This document shows, piece by piece, positions 1 to 11,550 of a stretch of 11,864 nt of DNA. Position 1 is the first letter of the stretch; each line of letters begins with the position of its first letter. The notes under the pieces are model-generated. The model made no database searches, had not been told where the DNA came from, and saw only the letters and a list, made by a program, of their open reading frames with translations. A program made the position numbers and the translations under genes. Location: contig NZ_JASNGB010000093.1 of NCBI RefSeq assembly GCF_030271215.1, positions 1-11,864 on the forward strand, in the 5' to 3' direction. This DNA is from Deinococcus rhizophilus. Its GTDB lineage: Bacteria; Deinococcota; Deinococci; Deinococcales; Deinococcaceae.

Positions 1-35
<35 letters not shown>

Positions 36-40
36 CATGT

Positions 41-46
41 CCTCCT
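41..46 (-). promoter_or_regulatory. Ribosome binding site of tuf
   Basis: A perfect AGGAGG on the minus strand lies 8 nt before the ATG at 32-30. It decides between two in-frame ATG codons (38-36 and 32-30) in favour of the second, which gives the usual MAKG start. Confidence 0.88.
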
Positions 47-121
47 GAAAGGGGGTGTTTCTGGAACAAGCCAGCCTGAACAGCATACCGGCCGGAGCCC
101 GGGTCATGTCACCCGGAGGGC

Positions 122-157
122 GTAAGGAAAGGCGGCCCGCTTGGTTAAGCAGGCCGC
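122..157 (-). terminator. Hairpin between tRNA-Thr(GGT) and tuf, possible attenuator
   Basis: On the minus strand 157-147 (GCGGCCTGCTT) pairs with 142-132 (AAGCGGGCCGC) over 11 bp with one G-U pair, closing a 4-nt loop. It is followed by CTTTCCTTAC, pyrimidine-rich but not a clean U-run. It lies 10 nt after the encoded CCA of tRNA-Thr(GGT) and about 85 nt before the tuf ribosome binding site. It could be a partial terminator that lowers tuf read-through, or a 3' processing or stability structure for the tRNA precursor. The structure is seen; the role is inferred. Confidence 0.5.
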
Positions 158-166
158 GTTCCCGGC

Positions 167-241
<75 letters not shown>

Positions 242-248
242 GGAAGGA

Positions 249-415
<167 letters not shown>

Positions 416-456
416 GTCCTGCTCGTCCCGGCCCGGATTGTCACGGCGAGGGCCGT

Positions 457-536
<80 letters not shown>

Positions 537-613
537 GTTCCTAAACCTGAGGGCTGAATTCCCCGCCCTGGGTGCGAAAGTTTCGCGCTTGCCGCGCTGA
601 CTTCCGGCTGTGA

Positions 614-642
614 ATAGTAGCACCGGTTCCCAAAGGTGTCAA
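614..642 (-). promoter_or_regulatory. Promoter of the tRNA-tuf operon
   Basis: On the minus strand TTGACA (642-637) is followed after exactly 17 bp by TACTAT (619-614): a perfect -35 and a -10 with five of six consensus bases. Initiation would fall near 607, leaving a leader of roughly 75 nt before the first tRNA. The leader contains the palindrome GCGAAAGTTTCGC. A near-consensus promoter fits a highly expressed stable-RNA and EF-Tu operon. Confidence 0.88.
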
Positions 643-662
643 CACGCCCGCGCTGCGCCGTA

Positions 663-688
663 GCCGGGGGGGATTTGCCCCTCCCGGC
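663..688. repeat. GC-rich inverted repeat (10-bp stem, 6-nt loop)
   Basis: GCCGGGGGGG (663-672) pairs with CCCTCCCGGC (679-688), including one G-U pair, around ATTTGC. No U-run follows on either strand. It sits between two divergent transcription units, about 20 bp beyond the -35 of the tRNA promoter, so it cannot terminate either unit. It could be a protein-binding palindrome or part of a dispersed repeat. Confidence 0.45.
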
Positions 689-877
689 CACGCTTTTCCG
701 ATGAAGCTGGGCTGGAGTCGAGCTGCAGGTCCGCCCCCGGCGCACCTCCGCCATATCGCGCATTTGTCGCCAGGCCCATCGGCGTAGACTGACGGTTCTC
801 CGGCCCATCCGGGTGGCCGAATTTGCCCGCCCTCCTGCGCTTTTTCGTTCCTTTTCCCCTCACGAGGTATCCCTCCC

Positions 878-4661
<3,784 letters not shown>

Positions 4662-4665
<4 letters not shown>

Positions 4666-4825
4666 AGCATTTGCCATAAGAATGCGGTGGGTTTCCGCAT
4701 TCGATGGCCGAGCGGACTTGCAAAGCTGCGCAGCAGAGCGAGCGAATTGAAGAAGAGCTTTGGGCATTCGGGGAGGCACCTGGGGCGCCCTTCCCCGGGG
4801 GCCGTAATTCTGCCCAATGCTCTAG
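4662..4825. mobile_element. MITE-like element with 10-bp perfect terminal inverted repeats
   Basis: CTAGAGCATT (4662-4671) and AATGCTCTAG (4816-4825) are perfect inverted ends, with weaker matching continuing about 14 bp inward. Both ends carry TA inside CTAG, compatible with a TA target duplication, which would leave a 158-bp element (4665-4822). Inside are a hairpin GAATGCGG/CCGCATTC (4680-4687 and 4695-4702), an inverted pair CAAAGCT (4721-4727) and AGCTTTG (4756-4762), and the palindrome GCTGCGCAGC. No transposase fits in the space, so it would be non-autonomous. The element begins in the stop codon of the preceding ABC gene. That it is mobile and repeated elsewhere is inference. Confidence 0.55.
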
Positions 4826-4994
4826 AAACGCCGGTCGGAGAGGCTTCCCTGACCCGAACAGAGTGAGCAACCGGGAAGGAAACGGGCGGAGTGGAGTGGA
4901 CGGCACACTCTCTGTTGCGTCCACGGAACGGAGTCCCGCGATCAGGCAGAGGGGCCGGGCGGTGGGGGAGACCTCGCCGCCCACTCTCTTTGCC
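4826..4994. other. Non-coding, hairpin-rich spacer before the phosphate operon
   Basis: No convincing gene is present; reading frames crossing it lack ribosome sites and any recognisable motif. It holds several inverted pairs: CTTCCC with GGGAAG (in 4844-4877), GTGGACG with CGTCCAC (in 4896-4925), and GGGCGG with CCGCCC (in 4957-4983). These could be a second dispersed repeat, a structured leader, or the terminator of the ABC operon, but none has a U-run. Confidence 0.4.
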
Positions 4995-5032
4995 CTGACC
5001 TCCCGCTGACACGCCGGTGACGCCGCCCTGAC
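4995..5032 (+). promoter_or_regulatory. PHO-box-like array upstream of pstS: four CTGAC/GTGAC repeats, 11-bp period
   Basis: CTGAC at 4995, CTGAC at 5006, GTGAC at 5017 and CTGAC at 5028 are spaced by exactly 11 bp, ending 22 nt before the pstS ATG. Tandem 11-bp direct repeats are the architecture recognised by PhoB-type OmpR-family regulators (E. coli half-site CTGTCAT). Position and spacing make this the likely phosphate-starvation activator site. No clear -10 is visible between the array and the ATG. The regulator itself is not in the window. Confidence 0.72.
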
Positions 5033-5054
5033 GTGTGGACCGCACCCTGGAGCC

Positions 5055-6089
5055 ATGAAGAAGACCTTGCTCCTGGGGCTCGCCCTGGTCACGACCGCCA
5101 CCGCCTCGCAGGCCGCCGCGCAGACGATCACCGGGGCGGGGGCATCCTTTCCCTACCCGCTCTACTCCAAGATGTTCGCGGAGTACCGCAAGAGCACGGG
5201 CGTCAGCGTGAATTACCAGTCGGTGGGCAGCGGCGCGGGCCAGAAGCAGATCACCGAGCGCACCGTGGACTTCGCGGGGTCCGACAACCCCATGACCGAC
5301 GAGGCGATGCGGGCGGCCCCCGGACGGCTGCTGCACGTGCCCACCGCCATCGGCGCGGTCGTGCCCGCCTACAACGTGCCCGGCGTGACCCAGCCCCTGA
5401 AGTTCACGGGCCGGGTACTCGCCGACATCTACCTGGGCAAGATCCGCACCTGGAACGACAGGGCGATCACGGCGCTGAATCCCGGCGTCACCCTGCCCGG
5501 CCTGCCCATCACCGCCGTGCGCCGCAGCGACGGCTCGGGCACGACCTACGTGTTCGCGGATTATCTGAGCAAGGTCAGCAATGAGTGGAAAACCAGGGTG
5601 GGCGTGGGCAACAGCCTGCAGTGGCCCACCGGCACCGGGGCCAAGGGCAACGACGGCGTGGCGGGCGTGGTCAAGAGCACCCCCGGCGCGATCGGCTACG
5701 TGGAACTGGTCTACGCCAAGCAGAACAAACTGCCCTACGGGAGCGTGCGCAACCGCGCGGGCAAGGACGTGCTGGCCGACAACGGCCCCGCCTCCGCCGC
5801 CGCGCAGGGTGTGGTCATCCCCGCCGACACCCGCGTCAGCCTGACGAACAGCGCGAACCGGGACGCCTACCCCATCACCAGCTTCACCTACGTGATCTTT
5901 TACAGGGAACAGAGGTACGGGGGCCGCACCCAGGCGCAGGCCAGGGCCCTGAAGAACCTGCTGGGCTGGATGGTCACGAGCGGACAGGCCTACAACGAGG
6001 CGCTGGACTACGCGAAGTTGCCCAGCGCGGTGGCGAGCAAGGCGCGGAACCTGATCGGCTCGATGACCTACGGCGGGGGCAAGCTCTGA
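5055..6089 (+). CDS. pstS: Phosphate ABC transporter, periplasmic phosphate-binding protein PstS
   Basis: A 344-residue protein, the usual PstS size. Residues 1 to about 22 form a Sec signal peptide (KK, hydrophobic core, ATASQAAA cleavage region). There is no lipobox cysteine, so it should be a free periplasmic protein rather than a lipoprotein. Mature-protein signatures are [15 protein letters not shown] near 26-40, GSGAGQKQ near 58-65, DFAGSDNPM at 72-80, and RRSDGSGTT at 156-164. In the family these loops hold the phosphate oxyanion through Ser, Asp, Arg and Gly/Thr contacts. The ATG is preceded by a weak GGAG only 2 nt away. It is first in a pstS-pstC-pstA-pstB-phoU cluster and has a PHO-box-like array directly upstream. 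It delivers phosphate to the PstC-PstA channel. Confidence 0.96.
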   Translation: MKKTLLLGLALVTTATASQAAAQTITGAGASFPYPLYSKMFAEYRKSTGVSVNYQSVGSGAGQKQITERTVDFAGSDNPMTDEAMRAAPGRLLHVPTAIGAVVPAYNVPGVTQPLKFTGRVLADIYLGKIRTWNDRAITALNPGVTLPGLPITAVRRSDGSGTTYVFADYLSKVSNEWKTRVGVGNSLQWPTGTGAKGNDGVAGVVKSTPGAIGYVELVYAKQNKLPYGSVRNRAGKDVLADNGPASAAAQGVVIPADTRVSLTNSANRDAYPITSFTYVIFYREQRYGGRTQAQARALKNLLGWMVTSGQAYNEALDYAKLPSAVASKARNLIGSMTYGGGKL

Positions 6090-6107
6090 TCGCCTGACCT
6101 TCCAGGT

Positions 6108-6135
6108 GGGCGGCTCTCCGAAGTGGGGGCCGCCC
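6108..6135 (+). terminator. Hairpin after pstS, possible partial terminator or mRNA stabiliser
   Basis: GGGCGGC (6108-6114) pairs with GCCGCCC (6129-6135) around a 14-nt loop, 18 nt after the pstS stop. No U-run follows, so efficient termination is doubtful. In many pst operons a structure here keeps PstS more abundant than the membrane subunits; that role is inferred. Confidence 0.4.
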
Positions 6136-6186
6136 GGCTCGCTGCCTGTATCCGCCCCCCCTGCCCGCTCCGATTGCCCCGGCGCC

Positions 6187-6213
6187 CTGACGTGGCCCTG
6201 ACGTGGCCCTGAC
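6187..6213 (+). promoter_or_regulatory. PHO-box-like array upstream of pstC: three CTGAC repeats, 11-bp period
   Basis: CTGAC occurs at 6187, 6198 and 6209. The first two units are identical over all 11 bases (CTGACGTGGCC). The array ends 38 nt before the pstC ATG. It matches the array before pstS in core, period and orientation, suggesting that pstCAB has its own phosphate-responsive promoter. TGAACT at 6224-6229, 10 bp after the array, is a weak -10 candidate. Confidence 0.7.
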
Positions 6214-6251
6214 GCCCACGCGCTGAACTGCCCTCCAGAGGTCATGCCCCC

Positions 6252-7259
6252 ATGAGTGAACCCCTGCGCCCCCGCCCCGCCCCCCGCGCCGCCCTGTCCG
6301 GACGCAGCGACCGCACCTTTCAGCTGCTGATTCTCGCGCTCGCCTCGGTGATCGTGGGGGTGTTCGTGCTGAGCGTGTACCAGCTCGGGCGCGAGTCGTG
6401 GCCCGCCCTGCGCGAGTTCGGGCTGGGCTTCTATACCGAGCGCACCTGGAACCCGGTGACGGGCCAGTTCGGGGCGGCGCAGATGGTGATCGGCACCCTG
6501 GTGACCAGCCTCGCCGCGCTGGTGCTGAGCGTGCCGCTGGCGGTGGCGAGTGCCCTTTTTGTGGCCGAGTACGCGCCGAAGTGGCTGGCGAACCCGGTGG
6601 GCTACCTGATCGAACTGCTCGCCGCCGTGCCCAGCGTGGTCTACGGCCTGTGGGCGCTGTTCGTGGTGGCACCCATCCTGGGGCGCTGGCAGCAGGGCTT
6701 CTTCGCGGACCCCGCCAACCTGCAGGTCTACACGCGCTGTCAGGACCTCTGGAACAGCGGGCAGACCACCCTGCAATGCTTCTTCGTGCCCAGCGCCTTC
6801 GACGGGCGGGGGCTGGCGCTCGCCATCCTGATCCTGACGGTGATGATCCTGCCCTACACGGCGTCGGTGGCGCGGGACGTGATCCGGCTGGTGCCGCAGG
6901 ACCAGCGTGAAGCGATGTACGCCCTGGGCGCGACGAAATGGGAGGTGATCTCGCGGGCCATCCTGCCCTACGCCCGCGCGGGCATCCTGGGCGGCGTGAT
7001 TCTGGCGCTGGGCCGGGCGCTGGGCGAGACGCTGGCGGTGGCGATGGTGATTGGGGACAGCCAGGACATCATCAAGAGCTTGTGGGGCGGCGCCAGCACG
7101 ATGGCCTCGGTGATCGCCAACCAGTTCGGGGACGCGCAGGAGACGCTGCACCGCTCCAGCGTGGTGGCGCTGGGCCTGGGTCTCTTTTTCCTGAGCGTGC
7201 TGGTGAACTTCCTCGCTCGCGTGGTGATCGCGCGGCTGACGCCCAGGGGAATTCAGTGA
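6252..7259 (+). CDS. pstC: Phosphate ABC transporter permease PstC
   Basis: A 335-residue permease with six predicted membrane segments (roughly 22-45, 77-105, 117-143, 188-208, 243-262, 306-326). The PstC/PstA-type motif FVAEYAPK is at 103-110. The cytoplasmic EAA loop, which docks on the ATPase PstB, is at 220-239 ([20 protein letters not shown]). The loop between the third and fourth segments is long (about 145-187) and contains C163 and C176. It should face the periplasm, because the EAA loop follows the fourth segment on the cytoplasmic side, so a disulfide is possible. AGAGGT at 6237-6242 supports the ATG at 6252. The stop overlaps the start of pstA by 4 nt (GTGA). Confidence 0.95.
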   Translation: MSEPLRPRPAPRAALSGRSDRTFQLLILALASVIVGVFVLSVYQLGRESWPALREFGLGFYTERTWNPVTGQFGAAQMVIGTLVTSLAALVLSVPLAVASALFVAEYAPKWLANPVGYLIELLAAVPSVVYGLWALFVVAPILGRWQQGFFADPANLQVYTRCQDLWNSGQTTLQCFFVPSAFDGRGLALAILILTVMILPYTASVARDVIRLVPQDQREAMYALGATKWEVISRAILPYARAGILGGVILALGRALGETLAVAMVIGDSQDIIKSLWGGASTMASVIANQFGDAQETLHRSSVVALGLGLFFLSVLVNFLARVVIARLTPRGIQ

Positions 7260-8122
7260 GCGCCCGCAGCTCGGCCCTGCCCGCCCGGTCCCGGCCCGGT
7301 CTGAGTCCGGCCCGCCGCGCCCGCAACCTGCTGATGGGAGCCCTGATCGGCCTCTCGACCGTGATCGTGGTCGCCCCCCTGATCCTGATCTTCGGCTACC
7401 TGCTGCGCGAGGGACTGGGCGCGATGAACCTCGACTTCTTCACCCGGACGCCCGCGCCGGAGGGAGAGACGGGCGGCGGCCTGCTGAACGCGATCGTGGG
7501 CAGCCTGCAGATGCTGGCGATGGCGAGCGTGCTGGGCGTCGGGGTGGGGGTGGCGGGCGGCATCTTCCTGGCGGAGTATCCCCGGCACCCGCTGATGCCC
7601 ACCGTGCGGATGCTCAGCGACGTGCTGGCGGGCATTCCGGCGATCGTGATGGGGCTGGTGGCCTACGGGCTGATCGTGCTCCAGTTCGGCTTTTCCGGGC
7701 TGGCGGGGGCGGTCGCGCTGGGCTTCCTGATGATTCCCATCGTGGTCCGCACGACCGAGGAGGTCCTCAAGCTGGTGCCCCTGACCGTGCGCGAGGCGGG
7801 CCTGAGCCTGGGGCTGCCGCAGTGGCTGGTCATCCTGCGGATCGTGCTGCCCGCCGCCGCCGGGGGCATCGTGACGGGCGTGATGCTCGCGCTGGCGCGG
7901 GTGGCGGGCGAGGCCGCGCCGCTGCTGTTCACCGCCTTCGGCAACCCGCTCGTCAGCCTCGATCCCACCAAACCCATGAGCGCCCTGCCGCTGGAGATCT
8001 TCCGGGGGGCCACCAGCGCCTACGACGAGAACCAGCGGCTTGCCAAGGCCGGGGCGCTGCTGCTGATCCTGATCATCTTCGCCACCAGCCTGCTGGCGCG
8101 GTGGGCGAGTCGGCGCCGCTGA
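7256..8122 (+). CDS. pstA: Phosphate ABC transporter permease PstA
   Basis: A 288-residue permease, typical PstA length, pairing with PstC to form the phosphate channel. The frame is open further upstream into pstC, but the GTG at 7256 is preferred: AGGGGA lies 5 nt before it, it overlaps the pstC stop by 4 nt, and it gives the normal length. An Arg-rich cytoplasmic N-terminus (about 1-24) precedes six predicted membrane segments (near 28-50, 78-105, 121-146, 149-166, 200-225, 265-281). FLAEYPR at 104-110 matches the FVAEYAPK motif of PstC. The EAA-type loop is at 179-200 ([22 protein letters not shown]). Translational coupling with pstC is likely. The start choice is the least certain point. 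Confidence 0.94.
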   Translation: MSARSSALPARSRPGLSPARRARNLLMGALIGLSTVIVVAPLILIFGYLLREGLGAMNLDFFTRTPAPEGETGGGLLNAIVGSLQMLAMASVLGVGVGVAGGIFLAEYPRHPLMPTVRMLSDVLAGIPAIVMGLVAYGLIVLQFGFSGLAGAVALGFLMIPIVVRTTEEVLKLVPLTVREAGLSLGLPQWLVILRIVLPAAAGGIVTGVMLALARVAGEAAPLLFTAFGNPLVSLDPTKPMSALPLEIFRGATSAYDENQRLAKAGALLLILIIFATSLLARWASRRR

Positions 8123-8158
8123 GTCCATCCTCTCCGCACCTCCAAGGAGTCCCCACCC

Positions 8159-8920
<762 letters not shown>

Positions 8921-8926
8921 GCCTGA

Positions 8927-8949
8927 CCCCCCGAGCACCGTCCGGGGGG
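8927..8949 (+). repeat. GC hairpin between pstB and phoU
   Basis: CCCCCCG (8927-8933) pairs perfectly with CGGGGGG (8943-8949) around a 9-nt loop. It ends just before the -10-like GATACT and 11 nt before the phoU ATG. There is no U-run, so it is a poor terminator. It could set an mRNA 3' end, or mask the G-run that would otherwise serve as a phoU ribosome site. Confidence 0.5.
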
Positions 8950-8954
8950 ATACT
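8949..8954 (+). promoter_or_regulatory. Candidate -10 element of a leaderless phoU promoter
   Basis: GATACT matches TATAAT at four of six positions and ends 6 nt before the phoU ATG, the spacing expected for leaderless transcripts. No good -35 is visible upstream. The same geometry occurs before the peptidase gene at 9691. Confidence 0.35.
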
Positions 8955-8960
8955 GCGGCC

Positions 8961-9641
8961 ATGACCGGCAGCGTGGCGAGTCCAGACGGGATGACGGGTG
9001 GGGTGACCGCCCGCTTTCTGCGGATGCTCAGCCTCGCGCTGGAGGAACTGGAGGCCGTGCGCGACGCCGCCCGCCGCGCCGAGTACGCCGGGCTGACCGC
9101 CCGCGCGGGGGAACTGGAGCGCGAGACGAACGCGCTGGAGCGCGAGCTGGAAGACGCCTGCCTCGCCGCTTTCGCCCGGCCGCTGACGCCCGGCGACCTC
9201 GCCTTTCACCTGCTGGTTTTTCGCAGCCTGACCAACCTGGAACGGGTGGGCGACTACGCCTTCGGGGTGGCCCGCGACCTCGAGCGGCTGGCCCCGCGCA
9301 CCCGCTCGGCCACCCTGCAGGACGTGCTGCCGCTGATCACGTTGCTGGCGACCATGCTCGACCGCCTCGCCTACGCCTTTGCCGAGCGCGACGCGGCGGC
9401 CGCCCGCGAGGTGATCCGGCTGGACGCCGAGGAGGTGGACGTGCTGTACGAGCAGATGCTGCGAACCAGCCTGACCCGCCTCCACGAGCGCCCCGACGAC
9501 GTGGAGATCGCCCTGGCCGCCAGCCGCATGGCCCGCAGCCTGGAGCGCCTGGGGGACCATCTGGTCAATGTGGCCGAGCGGGTGCTGGGGCTGGTGGAGG
9601 GTCAGGGGGCCGGGAGGACTGCGGCCGGGCCCCTCTCCTAG
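8961..9641 (+). CDS. phoU: Phosphate signalling regulator PhoU
   Basis: A 226-residue all-helical protein made of two similar three-helix halves, the PhoU fold. The first-half motif LERVGDYAFGVA is at 93-104, and the second-half motif LERLGDHLVNVAE is at 194-206. The E/R/D residues (E94, R95, D98; E195, R196, D199, N203, E206) match the metal-binding PhoU signature. PhoU connects the Pst transporter to the sensor kinase and dampens the phosphate-starvation response when phosphate is plentiful. A TTG 48 nt upstream (8913) would add 16 residues, but it overlaps the end of pstB and the extension has no PhoU character, so the ATG at 8961 is preferred. It is last in the pst cluster; the cognate kinase and regulator are not in the window. 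Confidence 0.92.
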   Translation: MTGSVASPDGMTGGVTARFLRMLSLALEELEAVRDAARRAEYAGLTARAGELERETNALERELEDACLAAFARPLTPGDLAFHLLVFRSLTNLERVGDYAFGVARDLERLAPRTRSATLQDVLPLITLLATMLDRLAYAFAERDAAAAREVIRLDAEEVDVLYEQMLRTSLTRLHERPDDVEIALAASRMARSLERLGDHLVNVAERVLGLVEGQGAGRTAAGPLS

Positions 9642-9678
9642 GCCATCTGGCCGACCCTGCCGCTCCCCGTCCCTCTGC

Positions 9679-9684
9679 TAGCCT
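9679..9684 (+). promoter_or_regulatory. -10 element of a leaderless promoter for the peptidase gene
   Basis: TAGCCT fits the TANNNT pattern and is followed by six C residues and then the ATG at 9691. No Shine-Dalgarno sequence is present, so the mRNA probably begins at or next to the ATG. The -35 region is not recognisable. Confidence 0.55.
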
Positions 9685-9690
9685 CCCCCC

Positions 9691-11475
9691 ATGACCACAA
9701 CCGAATCCCGCGAGCTTCCCCGCTGGCGCACCGATGACCTTTACGCGGGCCTGCAAGACCCCCGCCTCGGCGCTGACCTGACCGCGCTGCGGGAGGAAGT
9801 CGCCGCGCTGGAGGCGACCTTCGACCGTTCTGGGGTCCGCAAGGAGGGCGACGCCGCCACCCCGGAAAGCCTGGAGGCCGTGCTGGGCGGGCTGAACGCG
9901 CTGATGACGCGCCTGACCGCGCTGCGCGGGTTTATTTCCGCCTTCGTCACCACCGACAGCCGCGACGCCCTCGCCCAGCAGAAGATGGGCGAGCTGACCA
10001 CCCTGACCCTGCCGCTGGGGCCGCTGCGCTCGCGCCTGACCGCGTGGCTGGGCGGGCAGGACGTGGAGGCGCTGCTTGAGCAGTCCGGGGTGGCCCGCGA
10101 GCACGAGCACCTGATCCGCCGCAGCGTGGAGCGGGCCAAATTCCAGATGACCCCGGACGAGGAGGACCTCGCGGCGCGGCTGCGGCCCAGTGGGGCGGGC
10201 GGCTGGTCCAAGCTGCACGGCAACGTGTCCAGCCAGCTGCGCGGCGAGTTCCGGGGGGAGTCCCTCCCGGTGACCGCTCTGCGTGCCCTGGCGACTGACC
10301 CCGACGAGCGCGTGCGCCACGACGCCTATGAAGCCGAACTGAAGGTCTGGGAAGGCGCCGAGGTGGTCCTGGCGGCGGCCCTCAACGGCGTCAAGGGCGA
10401 GGAAGGCACCCTGGCCGCCCGCCGGGGCTTTCCCGACGCGGTGGCGCCCAGCCTGCTCACGCACGGCATTGACCGCGAGACACTGGACGCCATGCAGGGC
10501 GCCGTCGTGCGGTCCTTCCCCGACTTCCGGCGCTACTTCGCGGCGAAGGCCCGGGCGCTGGGCAAGCCGAGGCTGGACTGGTGGGACCTCTTCGCGCCCG
10601 TGGGCCGCTCGCAGACCGAGTGGACCTATGAGGCCGGGACCCGCTTCGTGGAGGAGCAGTTCCGCTCGTACTCGGACAAACTCGGGGATTACGCCGCCCG
10701 CGCCTTTACCGAGAACTGGATCGACGCCGGGCCGCGCGACGGCAAGCGGGGTGGGGCCTTCTGCATGGGCTGGCAGGGCGAAGAGAGCCGCATCCTGATG
10801 AACCACGACCTCAGCCTCGACAGCGTGTCCACCCTCGCGCACGAGCTGGGGCACGGCTACCACAACCTCCTCAAGGCCCCGCGCACGCCCCTGCAACGCG
10901 AGACGCCGATGACCCTGGCCGAAACGGCGTCGATCTTCTGCGAGACGATCGTCCAGAACGCGGCGCTGGAACGGGCAACCGGTGAGGAGCGCCTCTACGT
11001 GCTGGAGACGCAACTGCTGGGGCACGCGCAGGTCGTCGTGGACATCCACTCGCGCTTCCTGTTCGAGCGGGCGGTGTTCGAGGGGCGGGCGCAGCGTGAC
11101 CTCACGCCGCAGGAAATGGGCGACCTGATGACCTGGGCGCAGCGCGAGACCTACGGGGACGCGCTGGCGAGCACCCACCCCTACATGTGGGCGGTCAAGC
11201 CGCACTATTACAGCCTGAGCTTCTACAACTACCCGTATACCTTCGGGCTGCTGTTCGGCCTGGGGCTGTACGCCCAGTACCAGGCGGCGAAGGAGCGGGG
11301 CGAGGCCGCCGACTTCCAGCGCCGCTACGACGAGCTGCTGTCGGGAACCGGGCTGGCCGACGCCCGGACCCTGGCCGCCGGGTTCGGCATTGACCTCCAC
11401 GCACCCGACTTCTGGGAGGGGAGCCTGAACGTGATCCGGCGGCAGATCGCGGCGTATGAAGCGGCGACGGCCTGA
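9691..11475 (+). CDS. pepF: Oligoendopeptidase F family zinc metallopeptidase (M3)
   Basis: A 594-residue cytoplasmic protein, the usual size for M3B peptidases, with no signal peptide. The zinc motif HELGH is at 384-388 (H384 and H388 ligands, E385 general base). E411 in LAETASIFCET supplies the third ligand, in the position seen in oligopeptidase F. The C-terminal His/Tyr-rich stretch (PHYYSLSFYNYPYTF) corresponds to the substrate-orienting region of the family. The N-terminal half is the helical PepF domain that restricts access to short peptides. Expected role: cleavage of oligopeptides of roughly 6-20 residues during peptide recycling. It lies 49 nt after phoU but has its own -10-like element and lacks a ribosome site, so it is probably a separate unit. 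A strong hairpin follows the stop. Confidence 0.94.
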   Translation: MTTTESRELPRWRTDDLYAGLQDPRLGADLTALREEVAALEATFDRSGVRKEGDAATPESLEAVLGGLNALMTRLTALRGFISAFVTTDSRDALAQQKMGELTTLTLPLGPLRSRLTAWLGGQDVEALLEQSGVAREHEHLIRRSVERAKFQMTPDEEDLAARLRPSGAGGWSKLHGNVSSQLRGEFRGESLPVTALRALATDPDERVRHDAYEAELKVWEGAEVVLAAALNGVKGEEGTLAARRGFPDAVAPSLLTHGIDRETLDAMQGAVVRSFPDFRRYFAAKARALGKPRLDWWDLFAPVGRSQTEWTYEAGTRFVEEQFRSYSDKLGDYAARAFTENWIDAGPRDGKRGGAFCMGWQGEESRILMNHDLSLDSVSTLAHELGHGYHNLLKAPRTPLQRETPMTLAETASIFCETIVQNAALERATGEERLYVLETQLLGHAQVVVDIHSRFLFERAVFEGRAQRDLTPQEMGDLMTWAQRETYGDALASTHPYMWAVKPHYYSLSFYNYPYTFGLLFGLGLYAQYQAAKERGEAADFQRRYDELLSGTGLADARTLAAGFGIDLHAPDFWEGSLNVIRRQIAAYEAATA

Positions 11476-11491
11476 ACGCAGGCCATAAGGC

Positions 11492-11535
11492 GAGGCCCCG
11501 GAAGCTGAAGCTGGCTTCCGGGGCCTCGGTTGTTG
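11492..11535. terminator. Strong hairpin between two convergent genes
   Basis: GAGGCCCCGGAAGC (11492-11505) pairs perfectly over 14 bp with GCTTCCGGGGCCTC (11514-11527) around an 8-nt loop, then GGTTGTTGG follows. It lies 16 nt after the peptidase stop. The T-rich tail is weak on the plus strand, but the stem is very stable. It may serve both this gene and the convergent gene ending at 11551. Confidence 0.75.
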
Positions 11536-11550
11536 GTCGGAGGCGGGGCG

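Noticed and set aside
764..790. TTGTCG and TAGACT as the promoter of the ABC genes
   Set aside because: Spacer is only 15 bp and the -35 is weak; kept as a mention in the intergenic entry, not as a called promoter.
4680..4702. Hairpin GAATGCGG/CCGCATTC as terminator of the ABC operon
   Set aside because: Good 8-bp stem but no U-run after it; better explained as internal structure of the MITE-like element, though it might still slow transcription.
4704..5009. 101-codon plus-strand frame in the spacer before pstS
   Set aside because: No ribosome site, unusual composition, and it spans the MITE-like element and the adjacent hairpins.
6938..7255. Upstream extension of the pstA frame
   Set aside because: Overlaps pstC, encodes low-complexity sequence, and the GTG at 7256 has a ribosome site and a typical 4-nt overlap.
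9606..9635. GC-rich pairing at the end of phoU (GGGGCC with GGCCCC) as a terminator
   Set aside because: Lies inside the coding sequence, is imperfect, and has no U-run; expected by chance at this GC content.
9565..11400. 611-codon minus-strand open frame opposite pepF
   Set aside because: Same shadow pattern opposite a complete M3 peptidase with an HELGH motif.
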